64,000 nucleotides of DNA from an uncultured Mediterraneibacter sp. (GCF_934309415.1 NZ_CAKRDI010000017.1:1-64000), one strand, 5' to 3'; numbered from the stretch's first letter, positions 45,189 through 54,777 are shown. The notes: generated by a model from the sequence alone, not told the origin. Numbers and translations are program-made.

Positions 45189-45233
45189 AAGGAAACGGGG
45201 CCACTGTCTGCAGACAGCCGCCCCGTTTCCTTT
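45188..45233 (-). terminator. Terminator of the EIIB-ptsH-ptsI operon
   Basis: AAAGGAAACGGGGC / GCCCCGTTTCCTTT with an inner CTGTCTGCAGACAG stem forms a very stable hairpin. The T tract after it is short on the minus strand. Confidence 0.75.
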
Positions 45234-45277
45234 GCCGGAAGGCCAGAACATTTTCACGTTCCGTTTTTTGGTTTATT

Positions 45278-46900
45278 TTATTTAGTTGGTCCGTCGTAGT
45301 TACGAATCTTCTCTCTGACCGGAAGAACGAAAGTCGGAGATACAGAAAGTTCATCTACTCCCATTGCCATAAAACGCTCTGTTAATTCCAGATCTGCTCC
45401 AAGTTCTCCACAGATACCTGTCCAGATACCAGCCTTGTGAGCATTATCTGCTACCATCTCGATCATACGAAGTACTGCTTCGTGATGCGGATTGTAGAAC
45501 TCGTCAAGCTTCGGATTCTGACGGTCGATCGCCAGTGTATACTGAGTCAGATCGTTTGTACCGATACTGAAGAAATCAACTTCTTTTGCAAGAAGATCAC
45601 TGATCATTACAGATGCCGGTGTCTCGATCATGATTCCCTGCTCTACTTCGCCGTGATCGATTCCAGCTTCATCCAGTTCTGCTTTTACTTCTGCCATCAT
45701 CGCTTTTGCTTTGCGTACTTCTTCTACAGAAATAACCATCGGGTACATAACTGCGATATTTCCGTAAGCACTTGCACGAAGTAATGCACGGAGCTGTGTC
45801 TTAAAAATTTCAGGTCTTGTCAGGCAGATACGAAGCGCACGAAGTCCCATTGCCGGGTTCTCTTCTTTGTCCAGATTGAAGTAATCAACCTGTTTGTCAG
45901 CTCCGATATCCAGGGTACGAATAATGACTTTCTTTCCTGCCATTGTCTCTGCAACCATCTTGTATGCGCGGAACTGCTCATCCTCTGTCGGATATGTGTC
46001 AGACTGAAGATACAGGAACTCACTACGGAACAGTCCGATACCACCTGCATCATTTTCCATAGCAGCCGGAAGGTCAGAAACAGAACCGATATTTGCAAAC
46101 AGTTTAATGTGTTTTCCACTCTTTGTTACTGTCTCTTTTCCTTTCTGAGTTGCAAGAAGTTTTCTTCTCTCTTCCTGCTCTGCTTTCTTAGCTTCATATT
46201 CTGCAAGCACTTCTGCATCCGGATCTACGATAAATTTACCCGTAAATCCATCGATGATCGCCATCTTTCCATTCCATGCTTCCTGAATGTCAATCTGGAT
46301 CAGTGCCGGGATATTCATTGTTCTTGCAAGGATTGCTGTATGTGAGTTGGAAGATCCAAGTCTTGTAACAAATCCTAACAGTTTGCTCTTGTCGAACTGT
46401 ACCGTCTCGCTCGGTGCGAGATCTTCTGCTACGATAATGGACGGATCATCAGAAATCTTTGCCTGTCCAACACCCATGAGTACATTGATCACACGCTCGG
46501 AAATATCTTTCATATCCACTGCTCTTGCCTGGAAATATTCATCTTCCATACTTGCGAACATAGTAGAGAAGTTATCTCCTGTTGTTGCAACTGCATACTC
46601 TGCATTAACCATCTGTGTCTGGATAATGCTGTGTACAGAATCATTGTAATCATCATCTTCCAGCATCATCTGATGAACTTCGAAGATCTGCGCTCCGGAC
46701 TCACCTACATCTTTGAGTGCTTTTTCATATAACTCACCAAGCTGCTGCTGTGCAACTGCTTTGGCTTCCTCGTAACGTTTAATCTCTGCCTCTGCATCTT
46801 CGATCTTCTGGCGCTTTACTTGTTTCTGCTCTTTCTGAAAGAATGAAACCGGTCCGATCGCAACTCCACTGAAAATGGCTTTTCCCTGAAAAACTTCCAT
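45278..46900 (-). CDS. ptsI: PTS enzyme I
   Basis: It takes phosphate from phosphoenolpyruvate and passes it to HPr, the first step of all PTS sugar uptake. The active-site His is in GSSNSHTAILARTMNIPA. The C-terminal PEP-binding barrel has FFSIGTNDLTQYTLAIDR and GICGELGAD. I start at the ATG at 46900 (MEVFQGKAIF) with GGAGG upstream. The 540 residues are normal. The 158-base gap to ptsH holds a CAGCCTG / CAGGCTG stem (about 46926-46970). Confidence 0.97.
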   Translation of the reverse strand: MEVFQGKAIFSGVAIGPVSFFQKEQKQVKRQKIEDAEAEIKRYEEAKAVAQQQLGELYEKALKDVGESGAQIFEVHQMMLEDDDYNDSVHSIIQTQMVNAEYAVATTGDNFSTMFASMEDEYFQARAVDMKDISERVINVLMGVGQAKISDDPSIIVAEDLAPSETVQFDKSKLLGFVTRLGSSNSHTAILARTMNIPALIQIDIQEAWNGKMAIIDGFTGKFIVDPDAEVLAEYEAKKAEQEERRKLLATQKGKETVTKSGKHIKLFANIGSVSDLPAAMENDAGGIGLFRSEFLYLQSDTYPTEDEQFRAYKMVAETMAGKKVIIRTLDIGADKQVDYFNLDKEENPAMGLRALRICLTRPEIFKTQLRALLRASAYGNIAVMYPMVISVEEVRKAKAMMAEVKAELDEAGIDHGEVEQGIMIETPASVMISDLLAKEVDFFSIGTNDLTQYTLAIDRQNPKLDEFYNPHHEAVLRMIEMVADNAHKAGIWTGICGELGADLELTERFMAMGVDELSVSPTFVLPVREKIRNYDGPTK

Positions 46901-47058
46901 AATATCCTCCTGCTGATTTAACACAGCCTGCAGATACAAGTCATCTTATGCTTATATGACACAGGCTGTCTCTTTGTCATCTCTTAATCCGTAAATCCTC
47001 TGCTCGTTGTATAACGAAATACAGAAATTTATTTTAAAATTTGATCATATTATTGATC

Positions 47059-47319
47059 TTACAGATTTGTCTTGAAGAATGTCTCCAGTTTTGCAGCTGC
47101 TTCTTCTTCGTTCTCGCCTTCAACTGTAACTTCAACTTCCATGTCTTTCTTGATTCCCATAGCCATGATAGCCATCAGTTTTGTAGCGTCAGCGCTCTTA
47201 CCATTTCCGCTTACTGTAACTTTAACTGCTCCTAAACCTTTCACTTCTTTTACAAGCATTCCTGCCGGTCTAGCGTGAAGTCCTACTTCGTCCTGTACTA
47301 CATAATTAAATTTTACCAT
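47059..47319 (-). CDS. ptsH: HPr phosphocarrier protein without the usual Ser46
   Basis: It carries phosphate from enzyme I to the sugar-specific EIIA domains. The active His15 is in GLHARPAG and is intact. The 86-residue fold is complete. In B. subtilis HPr the regulatory site reads NLKSIMGVM; aligned on the following Leu-Met, this protein has DATKLMAIM, so Lys replaces the Ser phosphorylated by HPr kinase. A Thr is next to it. It lies 20 bases after the EIIB gene and before ptsI. Confidence 0.95.
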   Translation of the reverse strand: MVKFNYVVQDEVGLHARPAGMLVKEVKGLGAVKVTVSGNGKSADATKLMAIMAMGIKKDMEVEVTVEGENEEEAAAKLETFFKTNL

Positions 47320-47339
47320 TTTAAATGTCCTCCTTAAAT

Positions 47340-47663
47340 TTAAAAATTCTGTTCATCAGAACAGCAACTCGGAAATGCCATGTTTAAAACAGCTTCCGCA
47401 TCCATCGCTCCAAAAAGCTCCGGTGCGATCATCTCCACTTTGATGCCCTGAGGTTCATACTCCTGTTTCAAAGCTTCATATCGATGACCAAGCTGTGGTC
47501 CGAGAAGCAACACATCTGTCTCTCCATTATATTTCTCAAAAGCCATCTCTGACATCGCACTCACGGTGATCTCAAGATCTTTTTCCCTGATGATGCGTTT
47601 CATCTTATTTACTAAAAGGCTTGTGGAAATACCTGCCATACAGATCAGTGTTAAATGCTTCAT
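47340..47663 (-). CDS. PTS EIIB component, lactose/cellobiose type
   Basis: The 107-residue product has the EIIB phosphocysteine loop ICMAGISTSLLVNKM (Cys8) and the fold of the lactose/chitobiose EIIB family, including VLLLGPQLGHRYEALKQ. No EIIC or EIIA gene is near. It lies directly upstream of ptsH, so it may be an orphan component that serves a distant permease or a regulator. The PRD regulator upstream has PTS domains that could be its partner; that is inference. Confidence 0.88.
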   Translation of the reverse strand: MKHLTLICMAGISTSLLVNKMKRIIREKDLEITVSAMSEMAFEKYNGETDVLLLGPQLGHRYEALKQEYEPQGIKVEMIAPELFGAMDAEAVLNMAFPSCCSDEQNF

Positions 47664-47727
47664 CTTACTGTTCCTCTCTGTCCCTCGACTGAATTTAATT
47701 TAACATAAATGTTCCAAAAACTCCAAC

Positions 47728-47760
47728 CAAAAAATGACCACATTGAATGTGGTCATTTTT
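47728..47760 (-). terminator. Terminator between the PRD regulator and EIIB genes
   Basis: The perfect stem AAAAATGACCACATT / AATGTGGTCATTTTT gives T runs on both strands. Confidence 0.88.
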
Positions 47761-47764
47761 GTTA

Positions 47765-49666
47765 TTATTCCCCTGCTTTACGCAAAAGTTGTACCAATGT
47801 TTCATACTTTTTTTCTTTTATCAGACACTGTACATCCTCCGGCCGTAAAATCAAATCTGTAGTTGCCTCATAAAACTGCTGGATATTGGCATCTTCTTCC
47901 CGTCCAATAGCTGTCAAAATCACAATCTGCACCTTCTGTCTGGACCAGAAGACCGGATCTTTGAGTACCGCTGCTGCGACAAAAGTACGTTCCTGAAAGG
48001 CACGGTCAGGATGTGGCAGCGCAACCAGATTGCCATAATCTGTCGGTGTCAGCTCTTCTCTTCGAAGGACAGACTCTGTAAATTCTTCCGGAAGACCTTT
48101 CATCTCTTCCACTTTTCCGCACAGATTTCTCAGCACTTCTTCTCTGGTCATTCCCTCTATGTCTGTAAAAAACAGTTCCTTTTTATAATATTTCTGCAGA
48201 AAATCCCTACTCTCCCGTGCAAACATCCGGCGTACCGCCGCAATGTCACTGTCTTTCAAGAAAGAACTGATCTCCAGGATCGGAACCGGTACTCTGATCT
48301 GAATATGCACCGTAGTAAAGACATAATCCACCTTTTCAAACGGGAAACTTTCCAGTTCGTACAGATTGCATACATAAATCTCATTTATATACTCCCGGAA
48401 TTCTCGACTGTATTTGTATTTCAAAATCTGAGAACTGGTCTTCCCGGAAGCGCAAACGATCAGGATTGAAAACTTTCTCTGCTCATTCTCCTGTTGCTCC
48501 AACGCAAGCTCAAATACCTCTGCAAGACTTGCAATCTCATCTTCTGACACCGGATTTTCAAAATATTCTTTCAACATAATCGCAAGCTGAGACGCCACTG
48601 TGTATGCCATCACATAATTTTTTTTAATTTCCTCCAGCATTGGATTCCGCAGGATCATGTGATATTTCATACGGATTGCGAATGGAACCATATAGCGGTT
48701 CAGCTCCATCCGGAGTTCCAGATTCTGACGCAGATCCACATGAAATTCCCGGTAGACCAGATTCAGCATATCTCCCACGAGCGAATTCATCTCACTCTGG
48801 ATCACAAAGTTCTCATTTTCCTCTGCTCCGCCTGCGTCGATAAATACTTTTCCTGCAAGCTGTAAGGTCAGATACGCCTTCTCTTCCTCCGGGAAATGAA
48901 CTCCATACTGTTCTTCCACAAGTGCTGTCAGCTCTTCAATAAACGCCATCTCCTCCGGTCCGAACGAATAATCTTCCATCCGTTCCACAAAATGTTCCTG
49001 CCGGATTCGGCGGAGCGCCACATAAATATGTTCTACAAAGTCATTGTAGGATGTCTCCGAAAGTTCAACTCCATACTTTCTCACACATTGATATAACAGC
49101 TGTCCCAATGTCTCAATCTCATCTGTCTGATGTCTTCTTCCGAGCCCTTCCAGTCCGTCATTTTTGACAAATATATCTACCATGCACTGTCTGAGATTGA
49201 ATTCATTCCCTTTCACGCGAATCCCATATCCCGGCTTTTTCTCCAGCGTAATATCGTATTCATGGTAAATCTCTTCCACCTGTTTCAGTGTATTCGTCAG
49301 CGTTCCCTTTGAAATATACAGGAAATCACTGAGTTCTTCTGATTTAATAAATTCCGTTCGGTTCAGCAGATAAGCAAGCAGAAAATTCACGCGCTCTCTG
49401 CCTGTTGACGGGATCTCACCTGTCACAGATGAATCTTTCTGTAATACTTTTTCCAGTCGTTTTGGTTCCCTCGGATCCAGAAAATAACCATATCTCGGTT
49501 TTGAAAGTATCTGAACATCATAAGGCTCAAGCTCAGGATTCAGCTCCTTAATACGGACACGTACCGTCTTCACGCCAATCCCAAGTTTCGTCGCAAGATC
49601 ATTTGCAGTCATATATTCTGCGTCACAAAGTAATCTCAGGATTTTTCTCTGTTGGTGATTTAACAC
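47765..49666 (-). CDS. PRD-containing transcriptional regulator (BglG/MtlR-like)
   Basis: The 633-residue protein is a PTS-controlled regulator. In order: two N-terminal helix-turn-helix regions (LLCDAEYMTANDLATKLGIGVKT and EELSDFLYISKGTLTNTLK), PRD1 (FVEHIYVALRRIRQ), PRD2 (KYHMILRNPMLEEIKK), an EIIB-like domain (ILIVCASGKTSSQIL) and a C-terminal EIIA domain with His in LVALPHPDRAF. The His usually found at the start of PRD2 is Tyr here (LNRYMVPF). It probably senses PTS phosphorylation and controls the EIIB-ptsH-ptsI genes next to it. Confidence 0.9.
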   Translation of the reverse strand: MLNHQQRKILRLLCDAEYMTANDLATKLGIGVKTVRVRIKELNPELEPYDVQILSKPRYGYFLDPREPKRLEKVLQKDSSVTGEIPSTGRERVNFLLAYLLNRTEFIKSEELSDFLYISKGTLTNTLKQVEEIYHEYDITLEKKPGYGIRVKGNEFNLRQCMVDIFVKNDGLEGLGRRHQTDEIETLGQLLYQCVRKYGVELSETSYNDFVEHIYVALRRIRQEHFVERMEDYSFGPEEMAFIEELTALVEEQYGVHFPEEEKAYLTLQLAGKVFIDAGGAEENENFVIQSEMNSLVGDMLNLVYREFHVDLRQNLELRMELNRYMVPFAIRMKYHMILRNPMLEEIKKNYVMAYTVASQLAIMLKEYFENPVSEDEIASLAEVFELALEQQENEQRKFSILIVCASGKTSSQILKYKYSREFREYINEIYVCNLYELESFPFEKVDYVFTTVHIQIRVPVPILEISSFLKDSDIAAVRRMFARESRDFLQKYYKKELFFTDIEGMTREEVLRNLCGKVEEMKGLPEEFTESVLRREELTPTDYGNLVALPHPDRAFQERTFVAAAVLKDPVFWSRQKVQIVILTAIGREEDANIQQFYEATTDLILRPEDVQCLIKEKKYETLVQLLRKAGE

Positions 49667-49838
49667 GGAAAGATTCCTCTCTTTCTATTTCATTCTGGAA
49701 TTCTACATCTGCTGCCGTTTTGTACCCAACTTTCCTCTGTTGTGTGCAGTTCTCCTTGCACCACAGCTGACCATTTTACTGATCAGACGCGTTACTGTTT
49801 GCCGCAGACAGATTCTTTCCAGACTTGCTTTCCTATTT

Positions 49839-49867
49839 ATTATAGAGGGAAACTATCTAATTGACAA
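49839..49867 (-). promoter_or_regulatory. Sigma-A promoter of the PRD regulator
   Basis: On the minus strand TTGTCA (49862-49867), a 17-base spacer and TATAAT (49839-49844) lie about 170 bases before the ATG. Confidence 0.7.
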
Positions 49868-49891
49868 GCTTGATTTATTCTAATGCTTATT

Positions 49892-50016
49892 GTTACTGGC
49901 CTGAATGTATCTCACCATTTAGAATCGCCTTTGGCGATGGGCGAGATACATTCAGGCCAAAACGTGCATCCTCCATGCCAATCAGCGGAGTGATTGACAT
50001 GGGAGTGAACAGTAAC
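49892..50016. repeat. Family A element, subtype II, left hairpin deleted
   Basis: GTTACTG is joined directly to GCCTGAATGTATCTCACC, so the left end module is missing, while the central and right stems and the TGAACAGTAAC end remain. No target duplication is seen. Confidence 0.85.
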
Positions 50017-50051
50017 GCCTGATTTGCTGAAATCAAAATAAAATTACCATA

Positions 50052-51530
50052 TCAAATAATAATGCACACTAACCCACCATTACTTTCATTTACAATCTTC
50101 TGCATTGTATCCTGCAGTTTCACCTGACTTTCATCATTGATCATCAGAATTTTATTCCGCATCCCATCCATTACCAATTCCTCAATGGATTTTCCGAAGA
50201 TATTGGTTCCCCATACACCTTCCGGAGTTTCACTCTCCTTTTTGATATAATCCACCAGATCCTCTGCCTGCTTTTCACTGCCCACGATCGGTGCGATCTC
50301 CGTCTCAATACTGGCACGGATCATATGAATGGACGGAGCCTCTGAGCGGATCTTCACCCCATATTTGCTTCCCTGTTTGATGATCACTGGATCATCCAGC
50401 CGGATTTCCTCCCGCTTCGGGCTGACCACTCCATAGCCCTTTAATTTCACATCCGCAAATGCATCTTTCAACTGGCTGAACTCTTCCTTCATAGCTGATA
50501 ATTCCTTCATTGTAGCAATCAGTTCATACTCGCCTTTGATCTCCGTTCCGGTCAACTCACTTAAAACTTCATAGTAATTACTTTGGTTAAATTCCATTCG
50601 GATCCGGATTTTTCCTGTATCCATTTCTACTTTTTCCAATATAATCCGATCTATGTACGGACTCTCTGTCTCAAAATTTCCATCTCTTGCTGCCACACTT
50701 CGGATATCACTCATTGTATCCATAATCTGATGCACATTCTGAATCAGATCCTGCTTGATCCGATGCTCCCTGGAGAGCATCTCCACCCACTTTGGTAAAT
50801 AGAATTCTACTTCTGTCACTGGGAATTCATATAATACCTGTCGCATCATCTCATGTATTTCCTCCGTTTTCAACTGCTCACAGTTCACCGCCGTCACCGG
50901 CGCATGATACTTCTCCTGCAATTCCTCTTTCAGCCGTGCAGCCTCTTCCGTATACGGTTTTTCACAGTTCAAAATAATCAAAAATGGTTTTCCTACCGTC
51001 TGTAATTCCTTGATTGTCTTTTCTTCTGCCGGCACATAATTCTCTCTTGGAATTCCAGTCACACTTCCATCTGTTGTCACTACAAATCCGATCGTCGCAT
51101 GATCCCGGATCACTTTCTGCGTGCCGATAGCCGCTGCCTTTGTAAATGGAATCTCGTATTCAAACCATGGCGTTTTCACCTGACGTTCCTCTCCATTTTC
51201 AATATGCCCTGCCGCCCCGTCCACCATATAACCGACACAGTCCACCAGCCGGATTTTTACCTCCACATCATCCGAAAGTTTCACATTGACCGCTTCTTTC
51301 GGAACAAATTTCGGCTCTGTGGTCATGATCGTTGTACCAGAGGCAGACTGTGGGAGCTCGTCTTTCGTCCTCTGCTTCGCATGATCATCCATCATATTCG
51401 GAAGAATCAAGAGGTCAGCAAACCGCTTGATCAACGTTGACTTGCCTGTCCGTACCGGTCCCGTCACACCAATGTAAATTTCTCCATTGGTCCGTGCTTT
51501 CATATCTCTGTATACCTGAAATGAATCCAT
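50052..51530 (-). CDS. spoIVA: Stage IV sporulation protein A
   Basis: It is the ATPase that polymerises on the forespore surface and forms the base of the spore coat. The N-terminal Walker A is GVTGPVRTGKSTLIKRF, with ASGTTIMTTEPKFVP and VRLVDCVGYMVDGA following as in the family, and the C-terminus ends NESNGGLVCIII. I start at the ATG at 51530 because AAGGGGG lies upstream. The 492 residues are normal. A sigma-E type promoter precedes it. It is the last gene in the der-plsY-gpsA-spoIVA order. Confidence 0.97.
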   Translation of the reverse strand: MDSFQVYRDMKARTNGEIYIGVTGPVRTGKSTLIKRFADLLILPNMMDDHAKQRTKDELPQSASGTTIMTTEPKFVPKEAVNVKLSDDVEVKIRLVDCVGYMVDGAAGHIENGEERQVKTPWFEYEIPFTKAAAIGTQKVIRDHATIGFVVTTDGSVTGIPRENYVPAEEKTIKELQTVGKPFLIILNCEKPYTEEAARLKEELQEKYHAPVTAVNCEQLKTEEIHEMMRQVLYEFPVTEVEFYLPKWVEMLSREHRIKQDLIQNVHQIMDTMSDIRSVAARDGNFETESPYIDRIILEKVEMDTGKIRIRMEFNQSNYYEVLSELTGTEIKGEYELIATMKELSAMKEEFSQLKDAFADVKLKGYGVVSPKREEIRLDDPVIIKQGSKYGVKIRSEAPSIHMIRASIETEIAPIVGSEKQAEDLVDYIKKESETPEGVWGTNIFGKSIEELVMDGMRNKILMINDESQVKLQDTMQKIVNESNGGLVCIII

Positions 51531-51558
51531 AAAAATACCCCCTTGTTCTGCTGATACC

Positions 51559-51587
51559 AATGTATGCAGAACAAGAGGGTGTTATTC
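51559..51587 (-). promoter_or_regulatory. Sigma-E-type promoter of spoIVA
   Basis: On the minus strand GAATAAC (51581-51587), a 14-base spacer and CATACATT (51559-51566) match the mother-cell sigma-E consensus, with an exact -10. The -10 lies in the loop of the inverted repeat CTTGTTCTGC (51542-51551) / GCAGAACAAG (51566-51575). Confidence 0.75.
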
Positions 51588-51664
51588 ATTTCTTTTTCTC
51601 AGGTTTTAATAAAACTGGATACAATTCATTCTCCGGATTATTTCTTCAACACATAACAGACAAA

Positions 51665-52678
51665 CTATTTCTCCCATAGAAGGGATGCATTCTCACTCTT
51701 AGATTCACGAAGCATGAGATCGTCCACAGCCTGTTTTGGATCCTTTCCTTCAAACAGAATCTTATTGATCTCATCTACAATTGGCATTGGAACTTCATAT
51801 TTCTTCGCAAGTTTCGCAGCCGCTTTGGCAGAATAGACACCTTCTACTACCATCTGGACCTCATCCATTGCTTCCTGCATGGATTTTCCCTGTCCCATCA
51901 GATAACCGGCCTTACGGTTACGACTATGTACGCTGGCGCAGGTTACGATCAGATCTCCGATTCCTGTCAGACCGACAAAACTCTCTATCTTTCCACCCAT
52001 CTTCACACCGAGTCTTGCAATTTCCGCAATTCCTCTTGTGATCAGAGCCGCCTTTGTATTATCACCGTATCCCAGACCATCTGCGATTCCGGCAGCCAGT
52101 GCGATGACATTTTTCAGAGAACCGCCAAGCTCGATTCCAAGGATGTCCGGGCTTGTATATACACGGAACACCTTGCTGATAAACATAGACTGCAGGTATT
52201 CTGCCGTCTCTTTACTCTTCGCACCGATCACGCACGTTGTTGGAAGTTTTCTTCCCACTTCCTCCGCGTGGCTTGGTCCGGAAAGAACTGCCACATCTGC
52301 CTGCGGGATCTCCTGCTCGATCTGCTGTGATAAAGTCATCAGAGTAGATTCCTCAATTCCCTTCGCAACATCCACAATAATCTGATTCTCTGCCACATAT
52401 GGTTTCATCTTTGCGGCAGTTCCTCTGGTAAAGATAGACGGAACCGCCAGCACCATGAAATCCTTGCCTGTGATAGCTTTCTCCATCTCATTTGTAATCA
52501 CGATATCCTCCGGAATCTTTACTCCCGGAAGCTTTGTCGCATGCTCCCTTTTCTCATTGAGCATGGCAACTTCTTTCTCATCAATTGACCAAATTGTCAC
52601 CTGATGTCCATTATCATGAAGAAGAATAGACAATGCTGTGCCCCAGCTTCCCGCACCAAGTACTCCTACCTTTGCCAT
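51665..52678 (-). CDS. gpsA: Glycerol-3-phosphate dehydrogenase [NAD(P)+]
   Basis: It reduces dihydroxyacetone phosphate to glycerol 3-phosphate for phospholipids. The N-terminal Rossmann motif GVLGAGSWGTALSILL, then AVLSGPSHAEEV, the catalytic Lys region GSLKNVIALAAGIADGL and SRNRKAGYLMGQG are all typical. The 337 residues are normal. Its product feeds plsY next to it and pgsA at 26 kb. Confidence 0.97.
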   Translation of the reverse strand: MAKVGVLGAGSWGTALSILLHDNGHQVTIWSIDEKEVAMLNEKREHATKLPGVKIPEDIVITNEMEKAITGKDFMVLAVPSIFTRGTAAKMKPYVAENQIIVDVAKGIEESTLMTLSQQIEQEIPQADVAVLSGPSHAEEVGRKLPTTCVIGAKSKETAEYLQSMFISKVFRVYTSPDILGIELGGSLKNVIALAAGIADGLGYGDNTKAALITRGIAEIARLGVKMGGKIESFVGLTGIGDLIVTCASVHSRNRKAGYLMGQGKSMQEAMDEVQMVVEGVYSAKAAAKLAKKYEVPMPIVDEINKILFEGKDPKQAVDDLMLRESKSENASLLWEK

Positions 52679-52790
52679 ATTTCATCCTCCTTAAATTACT
52701 CATTCTATCTTTTTCTGATACTGATGTATCTTTTTCATAAAGTAGATTTCACTCTTTCGCTTTATTTTATTTTCTGTCATCCTGGTTTCA

Positions 52791-53447
52791 TTAATGCTTT
52801 TTGGATCCAAATTTATTTTCTGTTCCATTCAGAAGACGGACAATATTTGCACGATGTCTCCACCATGCCAGTACTGTCAGCAGGAACACAACCACATACA
52901 GTTCATACAGATACGGCTGTTCCATGTTGAACCAGCCCAACTGTCCGTAAATGACCATCTGGATAAAGAAGGCTGCATACGCCAGCAGAGATCCAAGAGA
53001 AATATATCTTGTCATCGCTACCGGAATCGCAAAGAATGCCAGTGTGATAAAGAACATCAGCACACTCGATGGCAGATGCCAAAAGCAGTTGCTTACTGTC
53101 AGTGCTGCCATAACAGCGATTCCCTTTCCACCTTTAAAATTCATATAAAACGGGAAATTATGTCCCAGTGTTACTCCTGCACCCGCATACATTACAAGCA
53201 GCGGAAGGATATTGCTGCCCTTATACATAAACCGTACAATCAGTACTGCCACAAAACATTTCAGCACATCTCCCACAAATGTCATAAGACCTGCTTTCCA
53301 TCCCATTACACGAAGCGCATTCGTTGAGCCCGAATTACCGCTTCCCGCCTGTCTGATGTCAATATGATGCATCCTTCCAACCAGATACCCGCTCTGCAAC
53401 AATCCACAGACATATCCGATCGCAAGACAGATAATACGTTCCATCAT
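52791..53447 (-). CDS. plsY: Acyl-phosphate:glycerol-3-phosphate acyltransferase
   Basis: It is a membrane enzyme that makes lysophosphatidic acid from acyl phosphate and glycerol 3-phosphate. Three conserved motifs are seen: AGSGNSGSTNALRVMG, GHNFPFYMNFKGGKGIA and the C-terminal WWRHRANIVRLLNGTE. The 218 residues have several membrane spans. It lies one base after der and 112 bases before gpsA. Confidence 0.96.
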   Translation of the reverse strand: MMERIICLAIGYVCGLLQSGYLVGRMHHIDIRQAGSGNSGSTNALRVMGWKAGLMTFVGDVLKCFVAVLIVRFMYKGSNILPLLVMYAGAGVTLGHNFPFYMNFKGGKGIAVMAALTVSNCFWHLPSSVLMFFITLAFFAIPVAMTRYISLGSLLAYAAFFIQMVIYGQLGWFNMEQPYLYELYVVVFLLTVLAWWRHRANIVRLLNGTENKFGSKKH

Positions 53448-53448
53448 C

Positions 53449-54777
53449 TTACTGGTCCTTTTCCTTTCTTTCTCTGATAAAGAACTTCAGGGAAGTTCCG
53501 CGGAAACCAAATGCCTCTCTGATCTTGTTCTCAAGATATCTTGTATAAGAGAAATGCATCAGTTCCTTATCATTTACAAAAATAACAAAGGTCGGCGGTT
53601 TTACAGATACCTGTGTAATATAGTACAGTTTCAGTCTCTTTCCTTTGTCTGACGGTGGCTGCTGCATCGCAACTGCTTCTGTCATGATCTCATTCAGAAC
53701 ACCGGTTGCAATACGAAGTGTCTGGTTCTCGATAACCATATCGATCATATCATACAGTTTCGGCAGTCTCTGTCCTGTCATCGCAGATACATACATGATC
53801 TCTGCATATGGCATATAAGAAAGTACCTGACGGATCTTACCTTCATATTCTTTCATGGTCTTGTCGTTCTTCTCGATGGCATCCCATTTATTTACAACAA
53901 TGATCACACCTTTTCCACGCTCATGCGCGATTCCTGCGATCTTCGCATCCTGCTCTGTGACACCTTCAGTGGCATCGATTACCATCAGAACCACATCTGC
54001 ACGCTCTACCGCACTGACAGTACGGATGATACTGTAACGCTCCAGTTCTTCCTTAATCTTATTTTTTCTTCTCAATCCGGCTGTATCAATAAAAATGTAT
54101 TCTTTTCCATTGTGTACAATCTCTGTATCGATCGCATCACGTGTTGTACCAGCAATATTGGATACAATTACACGGTTCTCGCCAAGCAGACGGTTTACGA
54201 TCGAAGATTTACCTACATTTGGCTTTCCTACGATTGCAACACGCGGACGGTCATCGTCCTCTTCCTCTGCATCATGCTCCGGGAAATGGGCGATCACTGC
54301 ATCCAGCATATCTCCAAGTCCCAGTCTGGAAGCAGCGGAGATCGGCACCGGATCACCGATACCAAGATTGTAGAACTCATAGACATCTGCCATATATTTG
54401 TCAAAATTGTCTACCTTATTTACAACCAGAACAACCGGTTTTCCTGATCTTCTGAGCATGTCTGCTACTTTTGAATCAGAATCCACAAGTCCCTGTTTCA
54501 CATCTGTAATAAAAATAATGACATCTGCTGTGTCAATGGCGATCTGCGCCTGCTCTCTCATCTGTGAGAGGATAATATCCCTGCTGTCCGGCTCGATACC
54601 ACCTGTATCGATCAGTGTAAAATTACGGTCCAGCCAGTCAACGTCTGCATAAATTCTGTCTCTTGTCACGCCCGGTGTATCTTTAACGATGGAGATCATC
54701 TCTCCTGCCAGTACATTAAAGAGTGTGGATTTACCCACATTCGGACGCCCGACAATGGCAACTACTGGTTTACTCAT
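53449..54777 (-). CDS. der: Ribosome biogenesis GTPase Der
   Basis: It is a double GTPase needed for 50S assembly. G domain 1 has GRPNVGKSTLFN, DTPGVTRD, DTGG and NKVD. G domain 2 has GKPNVGKSSIVN, TRDAIDTE, DTAGLRRK and NKWD. A KH-like C-terminal domain follows. The 442 residues are normal. It is the first gene of the block der-plsY-gpsA-spoIVA. Confidence 0.97.
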   Translation of the reverse strand: MSKPVVAIVGRPNVGKSTLFNVLAGEMISIVKDTPGVTRDRIYADVDWLDRNFTLIDTGGIEPDSRDIILSQMREQAQIAIDTADVIIFITDVKQGLVDSDSKVADMLRRSGKPVVLVVNKVDNFDKYMADVYEFYNLGIGDPVPISAASRLGLGDMLDAVIAHFPEHDAEEEDDDRPRVAIVGKPNVGKSSIVNRLLGENRVIVSNIAGTTRDAIDTEIVHNGKEYIFIDTAGLRRKNKIKEELERYSIIRTVSAVERADVVLMVIDATEGVTEQDAKIAGIAHERGKGVIIVVNKWDAIEKNDKTMKEYEGKIRQVLSYMPYAEIMYVSAMTGQRLPKLYDMIDMVIENQTLRIATGVLNEIMTEAVAMQQPPSDKGKRLKLYYITQVSVKPPTFVIFVNDKELMHFSYTRYLENKIREAFGFRGTSLKFFIRERKEKDQ

